DNA of 64,000 nucleotides from Paenibacillus plantiphilus (GTDB lineage: Bacteria; Bacillota; Bacilli; Paenibacillales; Paenibacillaceae). The notes beneath the pieces are model-generated. The model was given only the letters and a program-made list of their open reading frames with translations. It did not search any database and had not been told where the DNA came from. How positions within the stretch are numbered: the first letter of the stretch is position 1; each line of letters starts with the position of its first letter. Position numbers and translations under genes: made by a program. The stretch lies in contig NZ_CAKMMF010000005.1 of assembly GCF_927798095.1 (NCBI RefSeq), positions 62,001-126,000 of the forward strand, read 5' to 3'. This document shows, one piece after another, positions 43,184 to 52,143 of this stretch.

Positions 43184-44218
43184 ATGGAAGGGAGATTTAT
43201 ATCAATTATGAAGAAGTCTGTATTAAGTTTGGGAGTCATTGTGGTGTTAGCGATGGTATTGGCAGCGTGCGGAGGCGGCAACAACGAGGCTGCGCCTGCG
43301 TCGGATAAAGCGGCACAGAATACGGGAGAGGCGAATCAATCCGCTTCTGAGAAGCCGGAGGAGCAGGCAGGAGCAGCGACGAAGCGCATTACCTATCTCG
43401 ATCAGGAGTACGAGCTTCCGGCGAGCACAGAGCGGATCGTCATTACGGGAGCAGTCGAAGCGATGGAGGATTCCATCGTACTGGATGTGAAGCCGGTAGG
43501 AGCGGTTACGTTCTCTGGCGTATTCCCGCCGATGTTCCAATCGATTGCGGATAGTGCGGTATCGGTTGGCGAGAAGGCCGAGCCGAACTTCGAGACGATT
43601 CTGTCGCTGAAGCCGGACGTGATTCTCGCTTCGACCAAGTTCCCTGCTGAGGTTGTGGAGCAGCTGAAGAAAATTGCGCCAACTATCGCTTATTCCCACA
43701 TCGCGACGAATTGGGAAGCCAATCTTACGCTGCTGGGCGAGCTGAGTGGCAAGCAGGAGCAGGCTGCACAGGCGATCGAGCAGTATAAGAAGGATCTGGA
43801 TACGGCGAAATTGCAGTTGGGCGAGAAGATGAAGGATAAGAAGGTCATTGCGGCTCGTATCAGAGCAGGCGAAATATATCTCTACCCGGAGACGGTCTTC
43901 TTCAATCCGGTCTTGTACGGGGATCTGGGGATCAGCGTGCCGGAGGAAGTGAAGGCTGCCAAAGCGCAGGAGGCGATCTCGGTAGAGAAGTTCGCAGAGA
44001 TGAACCCGGATTACCTGTTCCTCCAGTTCTCGCCGGATGAGAACAAGGATACGCCGGATGCGCTTGAGGCGCTGCAGAGCAATCCGATCATGAAGAACAT
44101 TAATGCGCTGAAGAATGGTGCGGCATTCGTAAATGTCGTCGATCCTCTCGCGCAGGGCGGTACAGCGCACAGCAAGATTGAATTTTTGAAGGCAGCGTTA
44201 AGCAGCTTGTCCAAATAG
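43184..44218 (+). CDS. Ferric siderophore-binding lipoprotein (FeuA-like)
   Basis: 344 residues. The signal segment ends at the lipobox LAAC, followed by GGGNNEAAPA. The mature part is a class III binding protein: ITYLDQEYELPASTERIVIT, DVILASTKFPAEVVEQLKKI and GTAHSKIEFLKAALSS. It captures ferric siderophore and hands it to the two permeases. GAGGGGCAGTC before ATG 43184 fits best; ATG 43208 (MKKSVLSLG) is an alternative. Confidence 0.9.
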   Translation: MEGRFISIMKKSVLSLGVIVVLAMVLAACGGGNNEAAPASDKAAQNTGEANQSASEKPEEQAGAATKRITYLDQEYELPASTERIVITGAVEAMEDSIVLDVKPVGAVTFSGVFPPMFQSIADSAVSVGEKAEPNFETILSLKPDVILASTKFPAEVVEQLKKIAPTIAYSHIATNWEANLTLLGELSGKQEQAAQAIEQYKKDLDTAKLQLGEKMKDKKVIAARIRAGEIYLYPETVFFNPVLYGDLGISVPEEVKAAKAQEAISVEKFAEMNPDYLFLQFSPDENKDTPDALEALQSNPIMKNINALKNGAAFVNVVDPLAQGGTAHSKIEFLKAALSSLSK

Positions 44219-44240
44219 ATTTAGAATAAGGCGTGTTTCT

Positions 44241-45248
44241 ATGACATATAAATTTTCGCTGCCGGCGCTCATCCTGTTGATGGCGCCGGCAGCGGCATTG
44301 CTGTTGATTGCTTTATCTGTCCTCTATGGGGCCAAAGATATTACGGTAGCGGAGATTTGGGAATCGATAATCCGCTTCGACACAGACAGTGTGGATCACC
44401 AGATTATTAGGGCATCACGTCTGCCAAGAGTGATCGGCGCTATGCTGATCGGAGCCTTTCTTGCTGTCTCCGGCGCGATTATGCAGGGAATGACGAGGAA
44501 CTATCTGGCGTCCCCATCCATCATGGGCGTCTCCGACGGCTCGGTGTTCCTGGTGACGATGTGCATGGTATTCCTGCCTCACACGAATTCTGTGGGTCTA
44601 ATTACTTTCTCCATGCTGGGCTCTGCGCTGGGCGCGGGTCTTGTGTTCGGCATCGCCTGGCTTATTCCAAACGGGCTGTCGCCGGTTCGGCTTGCCATTC
44701 TCGGCACGATAATCGGAACATTCCTAAGCGGAGTGGCCGATGCGGTGGCGACCTATTATCAGATCTCGCAAGGGCTGAGCTTCTGGTATAACGCCCGTCT
44801 CCATCAGATGGATCCAGCGCTTATCAAGCTGTCTATTCCATTCGCAGTCGTAGGACTGGTACTTGCGATGGCGGTATCCAAATCGATCACTGTGCTGTCG
44901 CTTGGGGATGATATCTCCGCCAATCTGGGTCTGCGCTCCAGACTTGTGAAGGTGCTGGCGATGCTGTCGGTCGTCATATTGACTGGAGTCGCGGTTGCGC
45001 TCGCAGGCAAGGTTGCTTTTGTCGGGCTTATTGTTCCGCATGTGGCGAGATTTCTGTCGGGGGTCGATTACCGCTGGATTATCCCGGTGTCGGGTGTGCT
45101 GGGCGGCTTGTTTCTGGCGATGTGCGATATTATATCCCGCTTCGTCAATTATCCGTTCGAGACGCCGATTGGAGTCGTCACGGCATTGTTCGGCGTGCCG
45201 TTCTTCCTCTATCTGATCAAGACGAGAGGGGGCGGCAAGCATGGATAG
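44241..45248 (+). CDS. FecCD-family ferric siderophore permease (FeuB-like)
   Basis: 335 residues with about 10 spans. The FecCD signature occurs as SGAIMQGMTRNYLASPSIMG and the late VGLIVPHVARFLSGVDYRWI. It forms half of the translocation pore with the next gene, which overlaps it by 8 bp. No ATPase is encoded here. Confidence 0.9.
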   Translation: MTYKFSLPALILLMAPAAALLLIALSVLYGAKDITVAEIWESIIRFDTDSVDHQIIRASRLPRVIGAMLIGAFLAVSGAIMQGMTRNYLASPSIMGVSDGSVFLVTMCMVFLPHTNSVGLITFSMLGSALGAGLVFGIAWLIPNGLSPVRLAILGTIIGTFLSGVADAVATYYQISQGLSFWYNARLHQMDPALIKLSIPFAVVGLVLAMAVSKSITVLSLGDDISANLGLRSRLVKVLAMLSVVILTGVAVALAGKVAFVGLIVPHVARFLSGVDYRWIIPVSGVLGGLFLAMCDIISRFVNYPFETPIGVVTALFGVPFFLYLIKTRGGGKHG

Positions 45249-46263
45249 CTCGATGGGCAGACGCTTCTGGACAGTGGCCATTGCTTGTCTTTCTGTTATC
45301 GCGATTGCGCTGTATCTCAGCTTAACGAACGGGACCTTCGACATGTCGGTGCTTGATGTCGTGCGGACATTGCTGCGCTTAAACCCCACGTCAGAGCATG
45401 ATCTCGTGGTGTTCGAGTTTCGTCTGCCCCGTATTGTGCTGGGAGCACTGATCGGCTTTTCGCTCGGTGTAGCGGGTGCTGTCATTCAGGGCGTAACCCG
45501 CAACGGTCTGGCTGATCCCGGCATTCTTGGCATTAATGCGGGAGCCGGCATGGCGGTCGTTCTGTTCATGTTCCTGTTTCAAGGACAGCTCAATACGACC
45601 GGCTGGCTCGCTGTAATGACGATGCCGATGTATGGGCTGGTCGGCGGTCTGATGGCAACATCGATAATCTACATGTTCGCCAGACATCGCGGCAGGCTGG
45701 ACCCGCAGCGTCTTATATTGGTCGGCATCGCGGTCGCTTCGGGCTTCGGAGCGGTAACGATGTATGTATCGCTCAAGATGAACCCGAATGACTTCGAGAT
45801 GGCAGCGGTATGGATGGCGGGGAGTATTTACAGCGCGAACTGGAAATTTGTCATTACGATGCTGCCGTGGCTGATTGTGCTTGTGCCCATTGTATGGATT
45901 CGAGCGCATATTCTGGATCTATTCCAACTGGATGATTCCAGTGTGGGCAGTCTTGGCGTGGCGACCGAGCGCGAGAGAAATATTTTGTTGCTGTGCTGTA
46001 TTGGACTTGTCAGCGCGAGTGTGGCCGTATCGGGCAGCATCGGCTTCGTCGGGCTGATTGCGCCGCATTTGGCTCGTCGTCTTGTCGGCATGCAGCATCG
46101 GCGGATCATTCCGATAAGCGGCTTGACCGGAACAGCAATGGTTGTGATTGGCGATTTCATCGGAAAAACCATATTCGCGCCCGCACAGCTGGCTGTCGGA
46201 ATTGTAATCTCGATCATTGGCGTACCGTATTTTGTCTATCTTCTCATACGTTCCAAGAGATAA
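45241..46263 (+). CDS. FecCD-family ferric siderophore permease (FeuC-like)
   Basis: 340 residues, about 10 spans. LGVAGAVIQGVTRNGLADPG and VGLIAPHLARRLVGMQHRRI are typical. It pairs with the upstream permease. The 8-bp overlap suggests translational coupling and a 1:1 ratio. It must recruit an ATPase from elsewhere, as FeuBC use YusV in B. subtilis. Confidence 0.9.
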   Translation: MDSSMGRRFWTVAIACLSVIAIALYLSLTNGTFDMSVLDVVRTLLRLNPTSEHDLVVFEFRLPRIVLGALIGFSLGVAGAVIQGVTRNGLADPGILGINAGAGMAVVLFMFLFQGQLNTTGWLAVMTMPMYGLVGGLMATSIIYMFARHRGRLDPQRLILVGIAVASGFGAVTMYVSLKMNPNDFEMAAVWMAGSIYSANWKFVITMLPWLIVLVPIVWIRAHILDLFQLDDSSVGSLGVATERERNILLLCCIGLVSASVAVSGSIGFVGLIAPHLARRLVGMQHRRIIPISGLTGTAMVVIGDFIGKTIFAPAQLAVGIVISIIGVPYFVYLLIRSKR

Positions 46264-46292
46264 GCGCACAGCTCTGCAAGAGAGGAGAAGCT

Positions 46293-47867
46293 ATGAATCA
46301 CTATAAGAGCATCACGGTAAATGGTAGAAATATGGTCGTGTATGTGCCCCCTTCCTACAAGACAGACCCGGACAGATGCTTTCCAGTCGCATATGTGCAG
46401 GACGGCGGAGAGCTGATTGACCATTGTACGAATCAAATGGAGCATTTGTACGTTCAAGGGGAGCTGGAGGAGGCTATTCTCGTCGGGATTGAGCCTTATA
46501 ACCGCAATGACGAATATACGCCTTGGCCTGCGGAGCCGCTGCTGAGCAGCTATCCTGCTTTTGGCGGCAACGGGCGGAGCTATGTGGATGAGGTGGCGGA
46601 TGTGCTGAAGCCATTCATGGATGAGAATTACCGGACCAAACCGGACCCGCAGCATACCGCCATGATCGGCGGCTCCTTCGGCGGGCTGATCTCCTTGTTC
46701 GCGGGCTGCTGGCGGCCCGACACATTCGGGCGGCTCGGGCTGTTGTCCGCTTCCTTCTGGTATGAAGGCGTTCTGGACTTCTTCAGAGAGCATGCCGCGT
46801 TTGCTGATCAAGTGCGTATCTTCATGTCCGTAGGGAGCTGCGAAGGCATTTACAAGCAAACCGTGCAGAAGGACATGGTGAGCAATACGCTCAAAGCCCA
46901 TTCGCTGCTGCTGGAGAAGGGACTCTCCACGGGGCAAATGCAGTTCGTTGTGGAGGAAGGCGGCACGCATGATGCGGTCTTTATGGCCATGCAATTTCCT
47001 AGCGCACTGAAGTGGCTGTTTGGGGACAGAGCTGCGGATGCGCTGGCAGAGCCTGCCGAGAAGGCGACAAATTACATCATTCCCGGAACCACGCAATGGA
47101 CTATGCATGGGCGGAATACGGGCCGTGAATATCGGCTATTCATATCCGTGCCTGCAACACCGCCGCCGGAGAAGGGTTACCCCGTTCTCTATGCGCTGGA
47201 CGGCAATGCTTCGTTCGGCTCGTTGACGGAGGCGATGCGGCTGCAGGGGCGCCCGCCGCATGGCTTTCAGCCGAGCGTCATCGTGAGCATCGGGTATGAC
47301 TCCGATGAGCCTATCGTAACTAATCGGAGGTTCTATGATTATACGGAGCCGGCCGATCACGCTGTACTGCCGACCAGACCGGATGGCTCGCCATGGCCTG
47401 AGACGGGAGGGGCGGACGCTTTTTTGGATTTTATAGAAAATGAGCTCAAGCCCGCAATTGAAAGGCACTACCCTATCGATCGCGAGCGGCAGTCGCTGTT
47501 CGGCCACTCCCTTGGCGGCTTGTTTACTCTTCATGTACTCGTTGCCAAGCCTTGCGCATTTCACAATTATATTGCAGGCAGCCCGTCCATATGGTGGAAC
47601 AATCATCGGCTGCTGGAGCGAGCAGCCCGGCTGGGGACAGAGCTGGAGCGAGGCGGCGGGCCCGCGCTCTTGATTGGCGTGGGCTCGGAGGAGAAGCCTA
47701 TGATGGTAGAGGATGCGGAGCGAATGTACCAGCTTCTCCTGCCCTATCAGGCCACCACTGGCCTGCGGGTGACTAAGCGGGTATTCCAGGGCGAGGGCCA
47801 TGTCTCGGTTATACCGCCGCTGATCAGCTGCATGCTGCGGTTTATTTCGGAACAGGAGGGATTGTAG
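46293..47867 (+). CDS. Tandem-domain siderophore esterase (Fes/YbbA-like)
   Basis: 524 residues with two alpha/beta-hydrolase domains of the Fes/IroE esterase type. Domain one (1-245) has the nucleophile elbow MIGGSFGGLISL and a His in GGTHDAVFMAM. Domain two (265-520) has FGHSLGGLFTLH and His in GEGHVSVIPPL. Relatives such as YbbA have one domain, so this is a fused duplication, possibly to cut two ester bonds of a trilactone siderophore. GAGGAGAAG precedes the ATG. Thirty bases after the permeases and one base before the next gene: one operon. Confidence 0.85.
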   Translation: MNHYKSITVNGRNMVVYVPPSYKTDPDRCFPVAYVQDGGELIDHCTNQMEHLYVQGELEEAILVGIEPYNRNDEYTPWPAEPLLSSYPAFGGNGRSYVDEVADVLKPFMDENYRTKPDPQHTAMIGGSFGGLISLFAGCWRPDTFGRLGLLSASFWYEGVLDFFREHAAFADQVRIFMSVGSCEGIYKQTVQKDMVSNTLKAHSLLLEKGLSTGQMQFVVEEGGTHDAVFMAMQFPSALKWLFGDRAADALAEPAEKATNYIIPGTTQWTMHGRNTGREYRLFISVPATPPPEKGYPVLYALDGNASFGSLTEAMRLQGRPPHGFQPSVIVSIGYDSDEPIVTNRRFYDYTEPADHAVLPTRPDGSPWPETGGADAFLDFIENELKPAIERHYPIDRERQSLFGHSLGGLFTLHVLVAKPCAFHNYIAGSPSIWWNNHRLLERAARLGTELERGGGPALLIGVGSEEKPMMVEDAERMYQLLLPYQATTGLRVTKRVFQGEGHVSVIPPLISCMLRFISEQEGL

Positions 47868-47868
47868 G

Positions 47869-48435
47869 ATGGAGCTATCGCGAATAATGAGGGAACGGCG
47901 TTCCATTCATCGTTTTCAGCAGAAGGAAGTGCCGATTGATCTGGTTATGGAGCTGATGGAGACGGCTGTCTGGGTGCCTAATTATCATATGACGCAGCCG
48001 TGGCGGTTCATCATCAGTTATGGGGAAGGCAAGCGCAAGATGGCGGAGGCAGTCCGTTATATGAAGGAGATTCGGGAGCCAGACCCCGAGAAGCGCACGG
48101 CAACAGGCCAGAAATTTTATGATAAAATTATGGCTGTTCCGATGATCATCACAGTCATCATGCAGGAGAATACGAATCTGATCGTCCGTGAAGAGGACTA
48201 CGCTTCAACTAGCTGCATCATCCATAATTTCAGCCTGCTGGCTTGGGAGCAGGGTATCGGACTCGTATGGGAGACGTATCCGTGGCTGCTGGAGGGCGTG
48301 TTCCGTGATGCGATGGGCATCAAGCCTGGGGAAAAGGTGCTGGGCAATCTGCATGTCGGCTACCCGGCACAAATTCCGACTGCGCAATCCCGTGTACCCG
48401 CGGCGGAACGGATTACTATTATTAACGAAGCTTAG
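47869..48435 (+). CDS. Nitroreductase family flavoprotein
   Basis: 188 residues: MELSRIMRERRSIHRFQQKE and VPNYHMTQPWRFIISYG, then QGIGLVWETYPWL and GNLHVGYPAQIPT. This is the FMN-binding nitroreductase fold of the YdjA-like branch. Starts one base after the esterase stop, so it is translated with it. In this place it may reduce ferric siderophore or its hydrolysis product; that is inference. Confidence 0.85.
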   Translation: MELSRIMRERRSIHRFQQKEVPIDLVMELMETAVWVPNYHMTQPWRFIISYGEGKRKMAEAVRYMKEIREPDPEKRTATGQKFYDKIMAVPMIITVIMQENTNLIVREEDYASTSCIIHNFSLLAWEQGIGLVWETYPWLLEGVFRDAMGIKPGEKVLGNLHVGYPAQIPTAQSRVPAAERITIINEA

Positions 48436-48457
48436 CTGGAAATAGCAGCAATCAAGC

Positions 48458-49018
48458 TCAACCGGACTGCACGATGTCCGATGTCCAGTCCTCCTTCAAC
48501 ATAGCATAGATGACGAGATCGATATAATGACCATTGAGCCATTGCGCTTGTCTGACGGTTCCTTCATTCCGGAACTTCATTCTCTCTGGAATGGCTCTGC
48601 TTTTGGCATTGAGAGCGGCTGCCCTGATCTCTACCCGATTCAGTGACAGGTCATAGAAAATATAGTCGATTAATGCTCGGCAAGCGCTTGTCATTATGCC
48701 CATCCCCCGATAGTTTGCCGCAAGCCAGTATCCGATAGAGGTCTGCCTATTCGCCCAGTCAATGGCATGCAGCCCTATGCATCCTGCCATGCTGCCCCGA
48801 TAGAAAATGCCTGCACTAAAGCCATTATTCTCCGAGAATGCCTTTAATGAGCTTCTAATATAACCCTCCGTCTGCACTGAAGCTGTCGTGCTATCCACCC
48901 AAGGCAGCCATTCTCTCAAATACACTCTGTTCTGATCTGCCAGTCGGAATAATTCATCCGCATGCCTGATTTCCAGAAGCCGCAACTTTACATCCGCATT
49001 AATAGTATGGCTGAACAT
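48458..49018 (-). CDS. GNAT acetyltransferase, RimL type
   Basis: 186 residues. VKLRLLEIRHADELFRLADQ and NRVYLREWLPWVDST are typical RimL; IGYWLAANYRGMGIMTSACR is motif A and LNRVEIRAAALNAKSRAIPE the partner motif. N-acetylates ribosomal protein L7/L12 or a related amine in the best-known member. Convergent with the iron operon; no strong terminator between. Confidence 0.85.
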   Translation of the reverse strand: MFSHTINADVKLRLLEIRHADELFRLADQNRVYLREWLPWVDSTTASVQTEGYIRSSLKAFSENNGFSAGIFYRGSMAGCIGLHAIDWANRQTSIGYWLAANYRGMGIMTSACRALIDYIFYDLSLNRVEIRAAALNAKSRAIPERMKFRNEGTVRQAQWLNGHYIDLVIYAMLKEDWTSDIVQSG

Positions 49019-49117
49019 ACGTTAAACCTCCTAATCGTGGGGCTAAGCTGTTATACTAAAAAGTAAAATTCATACATCTCTTACAAGAGAGTATAGCTGA
49101 CTTATGGGATTTGCAAC

Positions 49118-49308
49118 AGAGGGAATAAGCTTGGAGCAGTATTGCTCCAGCATGCCCTTCATGAAGCCGCCCACAAGGGATATGAGAATCTCTACCTGTG
49201 CACGGATCTGGAGGGTTATTACGAGAAGTATGGCTGGGACTGCTTGGGGGGGGCGGTTATATTTTCAACGGTGATCCGACCAGAATATATGTACATTCCA
49301 CTATGTAG
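49118..49308 (+). pseudogene. GNAT acetyltransferase C-terminal remnant with G8 tract
   Basis: One frame reads NKLGAVLLQHALHEAAHKGY and NLYLCTDLEGYYEKYGWDCL. After the G8 run at 49246-49253 a different frame gives GYIFNGDPTRIYVHSTM and stops at 49308. No start codon with a plausible N-terminal half was found upstream. It is a decayed acetylase 3' end, 12 bp before the next GNAT gene. Confidence 0.6.
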
Positions 49309-49320
49309 AGGAAGATGAGT

Positions 49321-50064
49321 ATGAAAGATCCATTGGCACTTATGAATATCCAGGCAGAGGTTCTATATATCCACGACTCTCGGGGGAGGATCACGTCCAT
49401 TAATGAGCATTCGCGCCATCCTGCGCCTCGTTTATTCTGGGGGCAGACGAGGCAGGGAAGCGTGCTGCGATTCCGCAGTGATGTCCCTGATGCCATTGTG
49501 GATAGGATCGTCCACACTAGTAGTAACGGCGGGGCCAGCAGTCAGATGGCTAGCATAATGGATGCTCTACAGCGCCATGAAAGCATTCGCAGTATGTGGC
49601 TGGGACCCGCCTATGTTTTTGCAGCCAGTGCAGCGGAGGCCGCAGTTGCAGCGCGCGATGGGGTGGTATGCGCCGGCAGTAGTCAACCTCCGGAGTCTCA
49701 CGCTTGCAATGGAGCTGTAAAGGTAACAGATGATAATCGAGCATATTTGAAGGACAGCTTCAAGGAACTATGGACTGACGTCCTGCATCGCGAACCATGC
49801 TACATGATGATCGAGGATGAAAAAGCAGTCTCGGTATGCTTCAGCGCACGGGCCACTTCACAAGCTGCGGAGGCAGGGGTGGAGACGTTAGAAGGCTATC
49901 GTGGCAAAGGTCATGCGATAGCAGTAGCAACCGCATGGTCGGAAGCTGTGCGGCAATCTGGCAGAATTCCCTTATACAGCACATCCTGGGATAATTACGA
50001 TTCACAATCGTTGGCTGAACGCTTGAAGGTTACGCAGTATGGAACAGATTTTTCGTTCTATTGA
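49321..50064 (+). CDS. GNAT family N-acetyltransferase (long form)
   Basis: 247 residues. The N-terminal half (LYIHDSRGRITSINEHSRHP, RLFWGQTRQGSVLRF) is typical of the long GNATs that carry an extra domain; the C-half has ISP-like motif EGYRGKGHAIAVATAWSEAV and SWDNYDSQSLAERL. GAGGAAG precedes ATG 49321; an ATG two codons earlier is possible. The gene begins just after the broken GNAT remnant. Confidence 0.85.
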   Translation: MKDPLALMNIQAEVLYIHDSRGRITSINEHSRHPAPRLFWGQTRQGSVLRFRSDVPDAIVDRIVHTSSNGGASSQMASIMDALQRHESIRSMWLGPAYVFAASAAEAAVAARDGVVCAGSSQPPESHACNGAVKVTDDNRAYLKDSFKELWTDVLHREPCYMMIEDEKAVSVCFSARATSQAAEAGVETLEGYRGKGHAIAVATAWSEAVRQSGRIPLYSTSWDNYDSQSLAERLKVTQYGTDFSFY

Positions 50065-50170
50065 TGGGGTCGGCATTGCGAACTACGATCCAATTCGATT
50101 CTGCTGAGAAGAGAATGCGGCCCTATCCTGTTCGATTCGGGGATTGTATAGTAGGTATTAGGTGATGAAT

Positions 50171-51136
50171 ATGAAAATCGAACGTTTGCTGGCAATCGTC
50201 ATTTATTTGCTGAATAACGGAAGAACGAGCGCGGCCCTTCTGGCGCGGAAGTTTGAAGTTTCGAGCAGAACGATTCAACGGGATATGGAGGCCATTAATT
50301 TGGCTGGCATTCCGATTGTTGCATACCCTGGGCTGCAGGGCGGCTTTGAAATTATGGAGGGCTATCGCCTAAGTCATCAGGTGCTGACGAAGGATGAGCT
50401 GATTGCTGTAATGACAGGGCTGAGAGGGCTGCAAAGCCATGCTTCAGACGAGCGCGATGTTGCCGGTACTCTGGAGAAAATGCGCGCCATGCTCCGAAAG
50501 AATGAGCTCCACTATACGGACAAAGCACTGGAGCAATGGATTATTGATCTGTCCCCATGGACCAGCAATGAAGAAGAGAAGCGGAAAAATGCCCTTCTTC
50601 GGCAGGCTATAGCGCAAAGGAACGTGGTTACATTCCAATATACCAATTTGCAGGGGGTTGTATCTCAAGCAGCGACTGAGCCGGCATCTGTCGTTCATAA
50701 AGGCTCTCACTGGTACTTATATGGCTTTTGCAGAGCAAGCTTGAAGGCCAAGCTATACCGTTTATCAAGAATGAGGGAGCTTGCGATAACGCCTGATATT
50801 TTCAATAGGGAAATCGAGCCTTATGATGCAAGCGCAATTGAAGCGGGATGGATGCTTAGCTCGTCAACGGTACGTCTGGTTTTGCGATTCCAGCCGAGTG
50901 TCAGGGTTAGAGTGGAGGATGCGATGCAGGAGGGGATCATAACCTATGAGGATAGCGGTACGCTGCTCGTTGAGGTCGTTTATCCGGAGGACGAGTGGGT
51001 TTACGGGATGCTCCTGAGCTACGGGGATGCCGTTGAGGTGCTCGCGCCGGATTCGATTCGAACGATTATTCGCGACCGGGCGATGAAGATATGGCAGATT
51101 TATAGCGAGGATCGCAATGAAACTCGTGGAAACTAA
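50171..51136 (+). CDS. YafY/YobV-type regulator (HTH + WYL)
   Basis: 321 residues. DeoR-like winged helix at the N-terminus (MKIERLLAIVIYLLNNGRTS, KFEVSSRTIQRDMEAINLAG), then a WYL-type domain from about 135 (TEPASVVHKGSHWYLYGFCR). AGGTG is six bases before ATG 50171. It is followed by a DinB gene on the same strand, a common pairing in which the regulator controls the enzyme. Confidence 0.85.
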   Translation: MKIERLLAIVIYLLNNGRTSAALLARKFEVSSRTIQRDMEAINLAGIPIVAYPGLQGGFEIMEGYRLSHQVLTKDELIAVMTGLRGLQSHASDERDVAGTLEKMRAMLRKNELHYTDKALEQWIIDLSPWTSNEEEKRKNALLRQAIAQRNVVTFQYTNLQGVVSQAATEPASVVHKGSHWYLYGFCRASLKAKLYRLSRMRELAITPDIFNREIEPYDASAIEAGWMLSSSTVRLVLRFQPSVRVRVEDAMQEGIITYEDSGTLLVEVVYPEDEWVYGMLLSYGDAVEVLAPDSIRTIIRDRAMKIWQIYSEDRNETRGN

Positions 51137-51223
51137 GCATACCATTATGCAATCATGACATACTGTTGTCGTGGTTAGTGCCCTACAATTAAGATCTAGT
51201 TAAATCTGTAGGAGGATGATGGT

Positions 51224-51706
51224 ATGCTTAAGCAAGTGGAACTCTTGGAACAGTTTGAAGAATTAGCACAATGGTATGCAGCGCTGACAGGTTCTGAGCA
51301 GGGGTGGCGTACGCCGATTGGGGAAGGCAAATGGTGTCCTGCGGAAGTGGTTGCTCATTTAGTGAAGTGGGATGAGTATCTGCTTACAACTGTATTGCCG
51401 GCTGCTTCGAGCACTATCGGGCAAGTCGAATTCCCCGATCACGATACCTATAATGCGGTATCCTTGGTCTATGCGCGCTCAGGCATATCGGCAGCCGAGC
51501 TGCTGCAGGAAGCTTGCAAGACGAGAGCCGATTTAGTGCAGGAGCTGCGGAATCTGACAGAAGAGCAATTGTTCCGGGCGATTCCAGTAAACGGGCATAC
51601 ACACTGTCCGCAGACGAACACCCCCTATTCGCTAGGATATCTTATCTGGGAGTTTATCCAGCACGATGGTCACCATCGCAAGCAAGTCGAGGCATCTATC
51701 CGCTAA
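51224..51706 (+). CDS. DinB-family protein
   Basis: 160 residues of a four-helix bundle with the metal histidines EVVAHLVKWDEYL and EFIQHDGHHRKQVE. The family includes putative thiol transferases (bacillithiol S-transferases) and DNA-damage-linked proteins. AGGAGG precedes the ATG. The stop codon lies inside the first copy of a 44-bp tandem repeat. Confidence 0.85.
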   Translation: MLKQVELLEQFEELAQWYAALTGSEQGWRTPIGEGKWCPAEVVAHLVKWDEYLLTTVLPAASSTIGQVEFPDHDTYNAVSLVYARSGISAAELLQEACKTRADLVQELRNLTEEQLFRAIPVNGHTHCPQTNTPYSLGYLIWEFIQHDGHHRKQVEASIR

Positions 51707-51834
51707 TCTAGCATAAATGATCGAAATTGCTGCATACAGCTCTCGGCTAATCTAGCATAAATGATCGAAATCGCTGAATGCAGCTCTCGGCTAATCTACC
51801 ATAAATGATCGAAATCGCTGCATAGAGCTCTCGG
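51703..51834. repeat. Tandem array, 44-bp unit, 3 copies
   Basis: Units start at 51703, 51747 and 51791: CTAATCTAGCATAAATGATC then GAAATTGCTGCATACAGC and TCTCGG. Copies differ at a few bases. The first contains the DinB stop codon. The gap 51835-51918 shows no gene. Confidence 0.9.
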
Positions 51835-51918
51835 CGCGAGGTGGAGCAATATGTGCTGGCAGTAGAAATCGCTGCCAAACTCTCATGTACATATAAGCAA
51901 AGTTGATGCCGAACTGTC

Positions 51919-52114
51919 CCGCTGTAAGCAGGAAATACCGTGTTAACGTAAGAAATGTCAGCATGAAGGGGTGCTGTAAGCAGGAAAAATCGTGTTATAG
52001 CTTGAACAAAGCCACTCCGATCGCGCTTTCTGCCACTTTAAAACGAAAAAACCTGCTTACAGCTCATCGAACGAACATCTCGCCAGCGTTAAGCCGGAAA
52101 AAACGTCTTAACGC
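51919..52114. repeat. Dispersed ~195-bp intergenic element, copy B
   Basis: Matches 22643-22837 along its length at about 80%: GCTGTAAGCAGGAAATACCG, GTGCTGTAAGCAGGAAAAAT, CCTGCTTACAGC and TTAAGCCGGAAAAAACGTCT all recur in the same order. It lies between DinB and the convergent exonuclease gene. Confidence 0.8.
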
Positions 52115-52143
52115 AAGTAGCGTGACAGGAAGCCCTACACCAA

